Source of the DNA: Acidobacteriota bacterium
GTDB taxonomy: Bacteria > Acidobacteriota > Holophagae > Acanthopleuribacterales > Acanthopleuribacteraceae
Length of the DNA: 64,000 nucleotides
Assembly: GCA_020637335.1 (NCBI GenBank)
Contig: JACJWC010000002.1
Span: 1-64,000, forward strand
Direction: 5' to 3'
The position numbers and the translations under genes were made by a program. Under the pieces are notes generated by a model, which saw nothing but the letters and a program-made list of their open reading frames with translations, was not told the DNA's origin and did not search any database. How positions within the stretch are numbered: position 1 is the first letter of the stretch; every line of letters starts with the position of its first letter. Below, one piece after another: positions 17,437 to 26,069 of the stretch.

Positions 17437-17664
17437 ATGATCGATCAAGAGGATCTGATCCGAATTGCCAACATGGAAATGCCGTTTGGCAAATATAAGG
17501 GTAGGGTTCTGATCGATTTGCCGGAAGCATATCTCCTTTGGTTTCAGCGCCATGGCTTTCCAAAAGGGTGTTTGGGTGAGTTGCTTGAGTTTGTCTTAAG
17601 CCTGAAGGTTGAAGGGTTGGAAGGCTTGGTCCGGCCGCTGCGGAACCTGCCGAAGGTCAATTGA
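17437..17664 (+). CDS. DUF3820 family protein
   Basis: The 75-residue protein matches the DUF3820 family along its whole length: MPFGKYKGRVLIDLPEAYLLWF, then FPKGCLGELLEF and a GLEGLVRPL ending. The family is widespread, small and functionally uncharacterised, sometimes named as a quorum-regulated factor. It follows hemH by nine bases, so co-transcription is likely. Nothing in the sequence indicates a catalytic role. Confidence 0.85.
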   Translation: MIDQEDLIRIANMEMPFGKYKGRVLIDLPEAYLLWFQRHGFPKGCLGELLEFVLSLKVEGLEGLVRPLRNLPKVN

Positions 17665-17719
17665 ATCTGGTTCCTGCTGGCCAGCGGATCTATAATGCAT
17701 CCTGATTTGGGGGTGTTAC

Positions 17720-18964
17720 ATGTGGCTCTTGATGTTTTGTTTCTGCGTCCAAGCTGATCCTGGCGTTTTGTTGTCTCAGGCCAAGGACGGGAATTTGGAT
17801 GGCGTGAAACAGGCCATCGCCGCAGGGGTGGAAGTCAATGCCAAGGATAAGCTGGCTCAGAACACCGCCTTAATCCTCAGTGCGCAAAATGGCCATGCAG
17901 AAGTAGTGACCTATCTGCTCGAAAACGGTGCTGACCCCAATATCCAGAACCGATCGGGCAATGCAGTCATCCATCTGGCAGCTTTGCAGAATCAGCCAGC
18001 CATCATTCGTTTGCTTTTAGACCATAAGGTCGATATCGAAAGCCAAAACCAGGAGCAAAAAACGGCGTTTGCTTTGGCTGCGCGTCGGGCCAATTACGAC
18101 TTGATGGAACAATTATTGAACTGGGGTGCCAAAATCGATTGCGAGGATGGTTTGGGCCGCACGCCGCTGATGATTGCTTTAGAACGCGACCACGTTGAAT
18201 TGACGCGTCGATTGGTTGAGATGGGCGCCGATGTGACTCATTTCGATAAATTCGGCCGCAACCCCCTGATGTATTGCCACAACGTCAATTTGGCTATTTT
18301 TCTGACCCAACAGGGCGCCAAGCTCGATTTTGTGCGCGACCCAGGTCCGCATCCCTTGACCGAATACATTAAACGCGGCGATTTACGCATGGTGAAATGG
18401 ATCATTGGTGCTAATTGCGATATTAACGCCAAGGACGAACAGGGCTGGCCAGCCTTGACGATTGCGCGCCGGTTAGGCAATACAGAGGTGGCCGGACTCC
18501 TTCTTGAAAAAGGTGCTGCCGAACTCGATTTTGAAAAAAACAAAGACCTGGCGATTTTGTATTTCGCCGGGAAAGGCGACCTCGTGCGCGTCTCCGAGCT
18601 CAAAGATCAAAAGGTCTCAATTGACGGCAAAGATACATTGTCGACCCGCCCACTCATTGAGGCCGTGCTCAATAATCAGCAGGAGATGGTTACCTACATT
18701 TTGGATCTGGGTGCTAATCCCGATCTGCCGGATGGACAAGGCAATACCGCGCTTATGATCGCTTCAGCGAAAGGCTATGGGCCGATTGTCGAGTTCTTGT
18801 TGGCGCGTGGGGCAGATCCGTTTCTGCAAAACAAAGCCGGACTCACGGCGTATCAGCAAGCGATGGATCAAGGCACACGCGGGCCCGCCATTACGGCTCT
18901 AAAAAAGGCCGGAGCCGATACCTTCACCCTGATTCCGTGTTGTCAGGACCAAAAAAAGGATTAG
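17720..18964 (+). CDS. Secreted ankyrin-repeat protein
   Basis: The 414-residue product begins with a signal-like stretch (MWLLMFCFCVQA). About ten ankyrin repeats follow to the end, e.g. NTALILSAQNGHAEVVTYLLENGADPN, GRTPLMIALERDHVELTRRLVEMGADV and NTALMIASAKGYGPIVEFLLARGADP. Each carries the usual TPLxxA and hydrophobic helix positions. It should act as a periplasmic or extracellular protein-binding scaffold. A TATAAT box lies 24 bases upstream and GGGGGTG precedes the ATG. Its stop overlaps that of the convergent bolA gene by four bases. Confidence 0.88.
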   Translation: MWLLMFCFCVQADPGVLLSQAKDGNLDGVKQAIAAGVEVNAKDKLAQNTALILSAQNGHAEVVTYLLENGADPNIQNRSGNAVIHLAALQNQPAIIRLLLDHKVDIESQNQEQKTAFALAARRANYDLMEQLLNWGAKIDCEDGLGRTPLMIALERDHVELTRRLVEMGADVTHFDKFGRNPLMYCHNVNLAIFLTQQGAKLDFVRDPGPHPLTEYIKRGDLRMVKWIIGANCDINAKDEQGWPALTIARRLGNTEVAGLLLEKGAAELDFEKNKDLAILYFAGKGDLVRVSELKDQKVSIDGKDTLSTRPLIEAVLNNQQEMVTYILDLGANPDLPDGQGNTALMIASAKGYGPIVEFLLARGADPFLQNKAGLTAYQQAMDQGTRGPAITALKKAGADTFTLIPCCQDQKKD

Positions 18965-19287
18965 TGCGAACCTGCGCACTTGGGAGATTCCAGAACCTGG
19001 GGCGATTGTGCCCACTCTTCGGGCGAAAATAAAGCCATCGACAAGGCGTGCAAACCCGCTTCAAAAGCCGGTGCCAAAACTTTGTTGATCGCCCGCTGAC
19101 GTGCGACTTTTTTTTGCCCGCTAAAATGTGCCGCCACCACAATTAACTTGAAATGGGTCTTGGAATTTTTGGGTACGGCGTGCATGTGCGATTCATTGAC
19201 CAAATCCATATGTTGTGGACTGAAATGGTCCCGCACCTGATCCAAGATGAATTGATCCATTTGGTCTTTAGCGATGCCTTGGCTCAT
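18961..19287 (-). CDS. BolA family protein
   Basis: The 108-residue protein has the BolA/IbaG class II KH-like fold. Key segments are DLVNESHMHAVPKNSKTHFKLIVV and the helix RQRAINKVLAPAFEAGLHALSMALFSPEEW. The invariant His in HAVP-THF is present; it coordinates an iron-sulphur cluster shared with monothiol glutaredoxins. The frame is open to 19311, but the ATG at 19287 overlaps the upstream stop (ATGA) and begins MSQGIAKDQM, which I take as the start. It is the second gene of a two-gene operon. Confidence 0.88.
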   Translation of the reverse strand: MSQGIAKDQMDQFILDQVRDHFSPQHMDLVNESHMHAVPKNSKTHFKLIVVAAHFSGQKKVARQRAINKVLAPAFEAGLHALSMALFSPEEWAQSPQVLESPKCAGSH

Positions 19288-19577
19288 TCGTTTTCCTCCA
19301 ACATGCCCCATTCCTCAAGAATTTGACGCGAAAACCCCTCCACATCGGCAGGATCCCATTGGGACCACTTCTTGTAAATGGCTAATTTAATGAATTCAAC
19401 CGGTAAGGTCTGACCGTTGATTCTAGTGATGACCCATTCGCGCCAACCCAAGCCCGCTTCCTCAAAACGAGCTAGATCGGATGCTGTCTCTTCGTGCAAT
19501 TTCCCAATTGCATCCTGGATCAAGGCCACCGCCATCATGCGTACATTTAAGCGGTCCCGTTCATTCACAAAAAACAT
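19284..19577 (-). CDS. Hypothetical protein upstream of bolA
   Basis: I do not recognise this 97-residue protein, which is mostly helical and acidic, with GLGWREWVITRINGQTLPVEFIK in the middle. The open frame continues to 19694, but that would run through the riboswitch of the divergent receptor gene. A TATAAT box on the minus strand at 19602-19597 and GAGGTG three bases before the ATG at 19577 indicate a short leader and this start. It overlaps bolA by four bases, so the two are probably translated together. Confidence 0.7.
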   Translation of the reverse strand: MFFVNERDRLNVRMMAVALIQDAIGKLHEETASDLARFEEAGLGWREWVITRINGQTLPVEFIKLAIYKKWSQWDPADVEGFSRQILEEWGMLEENE

Positions 19578-19596
19578 GTCCACCTCTTCGGGGCCC

Positions 19597-19602
19597 ATTA
19601 TA
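19597..19602 (-). promoter_or_regulatory. -10 box of the hypothetical-bolA operon
   Basis: TATAAT on the minus strand has only a weak -35 (ATGGAA) at 17-base spacing. Transcription would start near 19590, leaving a leader of about 13 bases that still includes GAGGTG. The -35 region lies inside the first cobalamin aptamer encoded on the other strand. Confidence 0.5.
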
Positions 19603-19621
19603 CGGCAGGTGGCTTGCTTTT

Positions 19622-19736
19622 CCATGGGGACTGGACCATACTGGCTGCGACAACGGGAGGGAAAGCGGTGACATTCCGCTGCGGTGCCCGCCACTGTAAT
19701 TCAGTCTTACGATTGAAAGCCAGAGCACTCCCAGGT
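19622..19736 (+). ncRNA. Cobalamin riboswitch aptamer 1
   Basis: The core GGGAAAGCGGTG, the closing CCGC arm, GGTGCCCGCCACTGTAA and AAGCCAGAGCACTCCC match the conserved cobalamin aptamer. An outer stem can form between CC(A)TGGGG at 19622-19629 and TCCCAGG at 19729-19735. The region between CCACTGTAA and AAGCCAG is very short, so this is a compact aptamer variant lacking the large peripheral arm. It is the first of two aptamers ahead of the BtuB-like receptor gene. Confidence 0.8.
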
Positions 19737-19742
19737 TGACGC

Positions 19743-19903
19743 GTTCGGGGTCAGACGCAACAACCACGATCAGGCGAGAGGAAATCCGTAGAAGCGGATG
19801 CCCCCCCGGGACTGTACGTGTGGACGCGGCTCAAGAAGGTCACTGCCCAATCAAAGGCGGGAAGACGGAGCCAAGGATGAAACACAAGCCAGGAGACTCG
19901 AGC
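19743..19903 (+). ncRNA. Cobalamin riboswitch aptamer 2
   Basis: A second, longer aptamer follows within ten bases of the first. Visible elements are GAGGAAATCCG..GAAGCGGATGC, CCCGGGACTGT, the B12-box-like CACTG at 19841 with GGGAAG at 19859-19864, and AAGCCAGGAGACTC at 19886-19899. The outer stem pairs TTCGGGGTC at 19744-19752 with GACTCGAG at 19895-19902, with one bulge. The receptor ATG is only 32 bases downstream, so control of translation through the GAGGG ribosome site is likely. Confidence 0.8.
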
Positions 19904-19934
19904 CGACGTGAAAACTATCTTACGAGGGTAAGTT

Positions 19935-21812
19935 ATGAAATGGATGTTAGGGTTCCTGGTTCTGGGTCCTTTAGTGGCTCAAGACCAAGTTGAGATCAAA
20001 GAAAAATTTACCGTTTATGCCAGTAAAGATCAGCGTCCGATCCAAGCGCTCTCCAACGCGGTACGCATCATTACTGCTCAGGAAATTGAAGACCATCAGT
20101 GGCAATCCTTGGCCGATGTTTTGGAGGCGCAGCCTGGATTCGCTCTTGCGCAAACGGGTGGTGATGGACAGGTTACACGCGTTTTTCTGCGTGGGGCTGC
20201 TTCGGAGAACGTTCTTTATTTATTGGATGGGGTGAAGATGAACGATCCCTCCGATGTCGGTCGGGGTTTCGATGCTAGCCGCATTTCCACCTTGGATCTG
20301 GAACGCATCGAACTGGTGCTCGGCCCCCAATCGGCGCTTTATGGCTCCGATGCCTCCAGTGGCGTTGTTAATTTGGTCAGCAAAAAGGCCCAGAAAAACA
20401 CCGCCGATGTTCGTCTGGAGCTGGGTGAGGACAACCACTTTCGCTCTCGCCTGGCTGCCGGCTGGCACGGTGCAAAAACCCGATTGCAGGTCCATGGCGA
20501 GGATTTTCGGACTGATGGCATTTCGGCCAGTTTGGACAACTATGCGGATCCTTTGGAAGCAGATAGCTACCGTCACCGTCAGTTGGGTTTGAACCTGCAA
20601 CAAACCTTGACCGATACACAAGGTCTGGACTTTTCCGCGCATATCACGCGCGATCAATCCGATCTGGATGCCTTCGGCGGAGATTTTGGTGATGACCCAA
20701 ATTCTGAAGGCAAAACGGATCTCAATCTGGCCCACCTGGGTTGGCGCTATAAAGGTCAACGCTACCAGGCCCAAGTGCTTGGCTCCTATTCCGAAACGAA
20801 ACGCGACTATGCTAATCCGCCTGAATTCGGCGACCCGAATCAAATCAGCCTCAACGCCTATTCGGGAGATTTTTTAGAATTCGAGTGGCGTAATACGCTG
20901 GTTTTAAACGGGGTAACCCACTTGGTGTTCGGCTTGGAAAGCGAGCGGGAAAAGGCGGATGGTTCCAGTCTCTACTATTACAATGGCGATGCCTATACCA
21001 GCACATTTGACGGGGATGCCACTCTGTATGGTCTGTTTGGTCAAATTCACACAGAAACCGGCGACTGGGAATGGACCGGTGGTTTGCGTTATGACGATCA
21101 CGACCAATTCGGCGGACAGACAACCTTTAACGGCGCCGCAACCTGGCGTTTGACACCCTCCAGCTGGCTGGAAGCACACATTGGTACTGGTTTTCGGGCG
21201 CCGTCCCTTTACCAACTCTACTCCGCATACGGCTCGCTGGATCTGAAAGCTGAAGATTCCACGACCTATCAACTCGGATACCAGTTCCAAACAGAAACCT
21301 GGCAATTTCGTGCCACCGCGCACCGCAGTGATTATCGTGAATTGATCGATTTCTACACCAATCCGACAACCTTTTCCTCCTCATATATCAATCAAAGTAA
21401 AGCGCAAATGCAGGGTTTGGAACTGCGGGCCTTGATGGTTCGGGAGCATTGGCGAACCTCACTTTGGGCCGAGTATTTGGACACCGAGGATGCACAAGGC
21501 GCAGGTTTGATCCGAAGGCCTGAGACGCGTTTTGGCGGCCAAGTCCAGTATCGGTCGGAGCGATGGTCTACCGGGTTGGTGTGGACGCATACCGGTACGC
21601 GACCCGATCTGGTCTACGACTCGGCTACGTTTGCCCTGGTTCGCGTCGATCTGGATGCCTATGACCTGGTTCAGTGGCATGCAGGACTGGAATGGTCCGC
21701 TTGGCGACTGGAAGTCAGGGTTGAAAACCTGTTGGACGAGGAGATCGTTCAGGTCAGCGGCTATCAGTACCCCGGTCGCCGAGCCTTTTTGGCCCTGAAA
21801 TACCACTACTAA
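19935..21812 (+). CDS. btuB: BtuB-like TonB-dependent outer-membrane receptor
   Basis: The 625-residue outer-membrane barrel has a signal peptide (MKWMLGFLVLGPLVAQ). A plug domain covers about residues 25-150, with DVLEAQPGFALAQTGGDGQVTRVFLRGAASENVLYLLDGV and the DLERIELVLGPQSALYGSDASSGVVNLVSKK signature. A 22-strand barrel region follows, ending in an aromatic residue (LALKYHY). Size and plug match the BtuB clade of vitamin B12 receptors. Two cobalamin aptamers directly upstream support cobalamin or a related corrinoid as the ligand. GAGGGT precedes the ATG by five bases. No BtuCDF genes are nearby in this window. Confidence 0.92.
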   Translation: MKWMLGFLVLGPLVAQDQVEIKEKFTVYASKDQRPIQALSNAVRIITAQEIEDHQWQSLADVLEAQPGFALAQTGGDGQVTRVFLRGAASENVLYLLDGVKMNDPSDVGRGFDASRISTLDLERIELVLGPQSALYGSDASSGVVNLVSKKAQKNTADVRLELGEDNHFRSRLAAGWHGAKTRLQVHGEDFRTDGISASLDNYADPLEADSYRHRQLGLNLQQTLTDTQGLDFSAHITRDQSDLDAFGGDFGDDPNSEGKTDLNLAHLGWRYKGQRYQAQVLGSYSETKRDYANPPEFGDPNQISLNAYSGDFLEFEWRNTLVLNGVTHLVFGLESEREKADGSSLYYYNGDAYTSTFDGDATLYGLFGQIHTETGDWEWTGGLRYDDHDQFGGQTTFNGAATWRLTPSSWLEAHIGTGFRAPSLYQLYSAYGSLDLKAEDSTTYQLGYQFQTETWQFRATAHRSDYRELIDFYTNPTTFSSSYINQSKAQMQGLELRALMVREHWRTSLWAEYLDTEDAQGAGLIRRPETRFGGQVQYRSERWSTGLVWTHTGTRPDLVYDSATFALVRVDLDAYDLVQWHAGLEWSAWRLEVRVENLLDEEIVQVSGYQYPGRRAFLALKYHY

Positions 21813-21896
21813 CGCTCGTGGGTCGGCCAGCCTGGCCGACAGTCCCCGATTCACCCGCGCCAATGCGGGGCCAATGCGAGAGCGGGTTCGGGCGCT

Positions 21897-21958
21897 TTCG
21901 TGGACTGCTGTTTCTCGAAACAGCTCCGGCGGTCGCCATCTCGATGGCGACCAACCCC
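21897..21958 (+). repeat. REP-like hairpin pair, copy 1
   Basis: A head sequence TTCGTGGACTGCTG leads into two stem-loops: GCTGTTTC / GAAACAGC, and GGTCGCCAT / ATGGCGACC, the latter closed by a CTCG loop. The 62-bp unit recurs almost unchanged at 41316-41377 on the minus strand. A diverged copy with compensatory stem changes lies at 41145-41200. Such twin hairpins are typical of REP elements mobilised by RAYT transposases. Confidence 0.75.
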
Positions 21959-22046
21959 CTCCACCCCGTCCCCAATGCAGCAACCCACGCCCAACCTCAA
22001 TTGTCAAAAACACAAATGGGCCCTATCAACAAAAAGAGATGAAGTG

Positions 22047-22197
22047 GGACAGTCGCTTTTCATCGATACATCCGAAAAAGGGACAGTCACTTTCCGGTAG
22101 AAGAGGAACGAAAAAGGTCTCTAAATATTCGACTGTCCCACTTTCGGTCCCGCTTTCGCCCTATCCCACTGATTTTTATTCCTTTGTTTGACTGTCC
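22047..22197. repeat. Cluster of four GGACAGTC / GACTGTCC motifs
   Basis: The core occurs at 22047 and 22081 (plus orientation) and at 22131 and 22190 (minus orientation), giving two head-to-head pairs. The same motif, usually extended to GGACAGTCACTTTTT, occurs in other gaps of the window and surrounds the RAYT gene. Confidence 0.7.
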
Positions 22198-22287
22198 CCT
22201 TCTTGCTTTCTGGCCGCTTGTTTGGGTTGGCTTTCTTGGCCGGTGTACAATACGATTCTTCGAGTTTAGTGGATGAGGGAGCCCGGA

Positions 22288-24918
22288 ATGTTGCTGTCCT
22301 TGTTGTTGTTATGGGGTCCGGCCTCGGCCGGTGGGCGAGTCTTTTTTGAGGATTGGCCCATAAATGATGCGATCCCCCATTTGAAAACGGTTGAAGGGTT
22401 TGATTTCGGCGAAAGGGTGGCCCTGCATCGCGAGGTTATAGCCTACGCCAAGGTACTGGCCAATGCCTCGCCGCGTGTCAGTTATCAAGCGCATGGGTCC
22501 ACCTGGGAAGGCCGGGAAATGGGCCTGCTCTTTATTAGTTCAGAGAAAAACATTAATCAACTCAATCAATTACAGAAAAAATATCAACAGTTGGCCGATC
22601 CGCGGATCACCGATGCGGCTCGGCTGGCTGAATTAAAAACGCAATTACCGGTCTGTGTTTGGTTAAATGAATCGGTGCACGGCAATGAAACCAGCGGAAC
22701 CGACTCGGGCATTTTATTGGCCTATTACCTGGCAGCTGGAACCGCACCTTCACTGGCCCAGATGCTGGATAAAGTTTTGGTTGTTGTGGAACTGTGCCAG
22801 AACCCCGATGGCCGCGACCGGTTTGTAACCTATTCACGCGGGGTCCAATCGCCAGGCGGAAATCCGGATCCTTTTGCGGCTGAACATGCCGAACCTTGGC
22901 CATCGGGTCGGCCCAATCATTATTTATTTGATATGAACCGCGATTGGTTTGCCATGACCCAGGTCGAAACCCAGGCCAAGGTCGCCGCCTATTTACAATG
23001 GTATCCGCAGGTATCGATTGACCTGCACGAGATGGGTGAAGAATCTACCTTTTTTGCGGCTACCCCTTCACCGCCGGCCAACCCGCTTTTACCGCGCTCT
23101 ATGCTCGATCAATATGAGGCTTTTGGCAAAGCAGTAGGTCAGCGCTTCGATAAACAGGGCTGGCGCTACTTCCATTCCGAAGTGTTCGATAGCTTTTATC
23201 CGGGTTATGGAGAGTCCTGGCCCAGCCTGCAAGGGACAGTGGGCATGTTGTTTGAACAAGCTTCGGTGGGTGGATTGCAATACAAAAAACGCGATGGGGA
23301 AGTGGTCTACCACTGGCAAGGCGTGCAACATCAGGCCCATGCCAGTTTCGCCGTGATCGAGCTGGCTGCCAAGAATCGCGAGGAGCTTCTGCAGTTTTTC
23401 TACGCCTACCGCGAGGAAGCGATTCTACAGGGCAAGGAGGCCGATTACCGCAATTTGGTTTTGAACCGAACGGACTCCGGCCGCGAGGAGAAGTTGGTCA
23501 ATCTGCTTATGGCGCAAGGGATCGAAGTGGAACAAATCTCTGAGGGATTTAAAGGCGTTCCGGGAACGGTTTATCCCAGTCTGGAACGCGGGAAGGCGGA
23601 CGTGTCACCCGGAAGCTTCCTCATTCGCTTCAGCCAACCTTCAGGAAAATTGGCTCAGTCCCTGCTTTTGCCTGAATTGGCCATGGATGAAGCCTTTTTG
23701 GCCCACCAGGAAAAACGCCACACGAAGCGCTATCCGTCTGAAATATATGATGTGACCGGCTGGTCCCTGCCGCTTGCGTATGGCACGGAGGGCCTGCTGG
23801 TCCAAGGCTCATTCAAGCCGCGCACCGAACCGCTTGCGCTAAACCGGTCGTCAATCCCGACTTCGATTCCAGAATTGGGCTATTTTGCTCCGCGATCCGA
23901 TCGGGTTTACCGCTTGGTCTGTGAGTTTCTGACCCGAGGCGGCAAACTTTATACCTGTTTCAAGTCGACCGAAGTCGCCAATCGCATTTTGCCGCCTTCT
24001 GCCTTTTATTTTCCGCGCGAAGGTCTGGATGGCGCCAATTTGGATTGGTTATTAAAAACGGCGGCTCAAGAGGGCGTGGACTTGTTGCCTGCGGATGCTG
24101 GTTGGTTGGGGCCCGGCAACGGTTTGGGTGCGGGCCATGTGGTCTACTTGCAACCGCCCAAAATTGCCATGCTGTGGGATGAGCCAACATCTTCCCTTTC
24201 GGCAGGATGGATGCGCTACACCTTGGAACAGGTGTTCCGATATCCAGTTACGCCGGTCAAAGTAAAAGACTTTGATGATTTGCCACTCAATCGTTACCAG
24301 GTTCTGATCGTGCCGGATGGACGTTATTCCGGAAAGAAGCTGGATGGCGAATCGATTAAACGCTGGGTTCAGGATGGTGGTGTCTTAGTCACCATTGCCG
24401 GAGGTACCGATTGGGCGCTGACCGAAGGGGTAGGCTTATTAGCCAGTGCCCGTGAAATGGCCGGCGGCGAGCTGGAGCGCGAAGATCTCAAACGCGAACC
24501 AGTTAAGATTGAAAACGATCCCATTGGAATGGTTCAGCCGCTGCAAGAGGAGCCACGCGCCATTCCGGGCAGCCTGGTGCGCGCAAACCTGGATGCCAAC
24601 CATTGGCTGGCCATGGGTTCCGCGCCAGAGGTCGCCGTAATGGTCGAATCCGATCGCGTTTTGAGGCCGGTTCGTCTCAATCAGGGCCGCACGATTGGCC
24701 GTTATGCGCCAAGCGAAAAGTTGGTGCTTTCCGGGGTGGTTCCCGAAACTTCCAAAAACCAATTGGCCAATAAAGCGTTTTTAATGGTACAGGACCACGG
24801 GCGCGGGCGCGTTGTTGCCTTTGCGGAAGATCCCAATTATCGGGGCTTTTTGCTCGGCCTGCGACCCTTGGTTTTTAATGCGATTCTGTTGGGACCGAGT
24901 TCCCTCTACGCAGAATAG
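22288..24918 (+). CDS. Secreted M14 family zinc carboxypeptidase
   Basis: The 876-residue exported metallopeptidase has a signal peptide (MLLSLLLLWGPASAGG). The M14 domain covers about residues 45-380. Zinc ligands are the His and Glu in SVHGNETSG and the His in SIDLHEMGEE. The substrate Asn/Arg region is NPDGRDR, and the catalytic Glu is probably in LFEQASVGG. The C-terminal 450 residues form a large extension with a glutamine-amidotransferase-like segment (YQVLIVPDGRYSGKKLDGESIKRWVQDGGVLVTIAGG), common in this subfamily. GAGGGAG precedes the ATG at 22288; an in-frame ATG at 22273 is the alternative. A membrane-anchored hypothetical gene follows 12 bases later. Confidence 0.9.
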   Translation: MLLSLLLLWGPASAGGRVFFEDWPINDAIPHLKTVEGFDFGERVALHREVIAYAKVLANASPRVSYQAHGSTWEGREMGLLFISSEKNINQLNQLQKKYQQLADPRITDAARLAELKTQLPVCVWLNESVHGNETSGTDSGILLAYYLAAGTAPSLAQMLDKVLVVVELCQNPDGRDRFVTYSRGVQSPGGNPDPFAAEHAEPWPSGRPNHYLFDMNRDWFAMTQVETQAKVAAYLQWYPQVSIDLHEMGEESTFFAATPSPPANPLLPRSMLDQYEAFGKAVGQRFDKQGWRYFHSEVFDSFYPGYGESWPSLQGTVGMLFEQASVGGLQYKKRDGEVVYHWQGVQHQAHASFAVIELAAKNREELLQFFYAYREEAILQGKEADYRNLVLNRTDSGREEKLVNLLMAQGIEVEQISEGFKGVPGTVYPSLERGKADVSPGSFLIRFSQPSGKLAQSLLLPELAMDEAFLAHQEKRHTKRYPSEIYDVTGWSLPLAYGTEGLLVQGSFKPRTEPLALNRSSIPTSIPELGYFAPRSDRVYRLVCEFLTRGGKLYTCFKSTEVANRILPPSAFYFPREGLDGANLDWLLKTAAQEGVDLLPADAGWLGPGNGLGAGHVVYLQPPKIAMLWDEPTSSLSAGWMRYTLEQVFRYPVTPVKVKDFDDLPLNRYQVLIVPDGRYSGKKLDGESIKRWVQDGGVLVTIAGGTDWALTEGVGLLASAREMAGGELEREDLKREPVKIENDPIGMVQPLQEEPRAIPGSLVRANLDANHWLAMGSAPEVAVMVESDRVLRPVRLNQGRTIGRYAPSEKLVLSGVVPETSKNQLANKAFLMVQDHGRGRVVAFAEDPNYRGFLLGLRPLVFNAILLGPSSLYAE

Positions 24919-24930
24919 GAGGAGAAGTAC

Positions 24931-25629
24931 ATGAGTGAAAAAAAACGAAGTCCCATATTTTGGGTTTTGATCGGATGCGGGGGACTGGCCTTTATCGGTT
25001 TGGTCATTGCCGGCGTGATTGGTTATCTCGGGTACACTAAAATCAAGGAAATCGAAAAGGGCATCAAAGATCCGGAGACACGTGACGCCAAGGTGAAGCA
25101 GATCCTGGGTACTGATACCTTCCCGGAAGGCTATTACCCAGCGATGGGTTTTTCGCTCTTTTCTGTTTTTGAAATGGCCATCCTGACCGATCGGCCTGAA
25201 GGTTTTTCCGAGGAAAAACATGGCGATCTGGGCAACAAAGCCTTTTTCTACATGAAATTCCCACAAAAAAAGAAACAGGACCTCAAAGATTTTTTGGAAG
25301 GGAAAACGGATAACAACCGCGCCCTACGTGATGCCAACATCAATATCGATGTCAAAATGCAGGAAATCATCTCGCGGGGTGTGTTTGAAATGGATGGCGG
25401 GAAAACCTATTTCCTGATCCAAAAAGGCGATATGCATTCCGATTACGGCTCGTCCACGGATGGTCTTCAGGCGATCATGTTATTTGAGTGCGAACAGAGC
25501 TCAAAAGCCCCGTTTGGTATGTGGTTCCGCAAAATGGAAGAGGGCCAGGACCTGGATGCTGAGGTGTTGACCCAGGAGCTAAAAGATTTCATTGGCTTCT
25601 TCCATTTTTGTGAAGTTAAACCGCAATGA
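24931..25629 (+). CDS. Membrane-anchored hypothetical protein
   Basis: I do not recognise this 232-residue protein. One membrane helix (about residues 9-32, FWVLIGCGGLAFIGLVIAGVIG) is preceded by a positive cytoplasmic tip (MSEKKRS), placing the remaining 200 residues outside the inner membrane. The exterior part is mixed alpha/beta with FPEGYYPAMGFSLFSVFEMAIL and a paired VFEMDGGKTYFLIQKGD strand. AGGAGGAG lies six bases before the ATG. It follows the M14 peptidase gene by 12 bases, so co-expression is expected. Confidence 0.75.
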   Translation: MSEKKRSPIFWVLIGCGGLAFIGLVIAGVIGYLGYTKIKEIEKGIKDPETRDAKVKQILGTDTFPEGYYPAMGFSLFSVFEMAILTDRPEGFSEEKHGDLGNKAFFYMKFPQKKKQDLKDFLEGKTDNNRALRDANINIDVKMQEIISRGVFEMDGGKTYFLIQKGDMHSDYGSSTDGLQAIMLFECEQSSKAPFGMWFRKMEEGQDLDAEVLTQELKDFIGFFHFCEVKPQ

Positions 25630-26069
25630 ACAAAATGTGAGCACCCTCACGGCCGCATGGCGTAGGGAGAGGGTACATTCACTTTGATCATTTCCTCCTT
25701 ATGAGCACCATGTTCATAAACCTGCCCGCCCCTCCCAGGCGGGCATTTCTTTTTTGCCCATTGCATTTCCAGAAGATTGGTCCTACAATGAGTGCCGTGT
25801 GTGGTTGACTTTGTTCCCACACAGAATGACTATGAGAAGTTCCCGCATCTGCAAGTTTCCTGTTTTTTTCCCAATCAGAGACGTTCGACCACAATTGGTA
25901 AATTCGTGGCACCGCAGCTATGGGCTTCCATCTTGGATCGTTTCAAGATGAAACCATTAACCCGAAAGGTTAAATCCTTTCCTGTGTCCCCTGCCGCTTG
26001 GCCACACCTGTAACCTGACTTACGGGCGGTGCCCGGGTCGTAACCTTTCCTGATATGGAGCAGTAAAAA
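25630..26069. other. Intergenic region and leader of the first RRM gene
   Basis: Contains a strong terminator at 25724-25756. A leader of roughly 100 bases before the RRM gene holds several short inverted repeats (for example GAAAGG / CCTTTC around 25968-25982). No open frame with a ribosome site is seen on either strand. A long structured leader is common for cold-inducible RNA-binding protein genes, but this one is not demonstrated. Confidence 0.45.
25724..25756 (+). terminator. Intrinsic terminator
   Basis: GCCCGCC and GGCGGGC form a 7-bp GC stem (25724-25730 with 25738-25744), followed by ATTTCTTTTTT. It ends the carboxypeptidase transcription unit. Confidence 0.8.

Larger units (their letters stand above)
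21813..22287. other. Repeat-rich intergenic region
   Basis: This 475-base gap has a 19-bp palindrome after the receptor stop (GTCGGCCAG centre CTGGCCGAC, 21822-21840), one copy of the REP-like hairpin pair at 21897-21958, and four GGACAGTC/GACTGTCC motifs between 22047 and 22197. No gene is supported. Confidence 0.7.

Noticed and set aside
19284..19694. 136-residue version of the protein upstream of bolA
   Set aside because: The extended start would lie inside the riboswitch region and upstream of the TATAAT box; the 97-residue start has the better signals.
25688..25912. Minus-strand frame ending near an AAGGAGG sequence
   Set aside because: The AAGGAGG is two bases from an ATG that leads only to a 13-codon frame, and the 74-codon frame over the region covers a terminator and is not protein-like.
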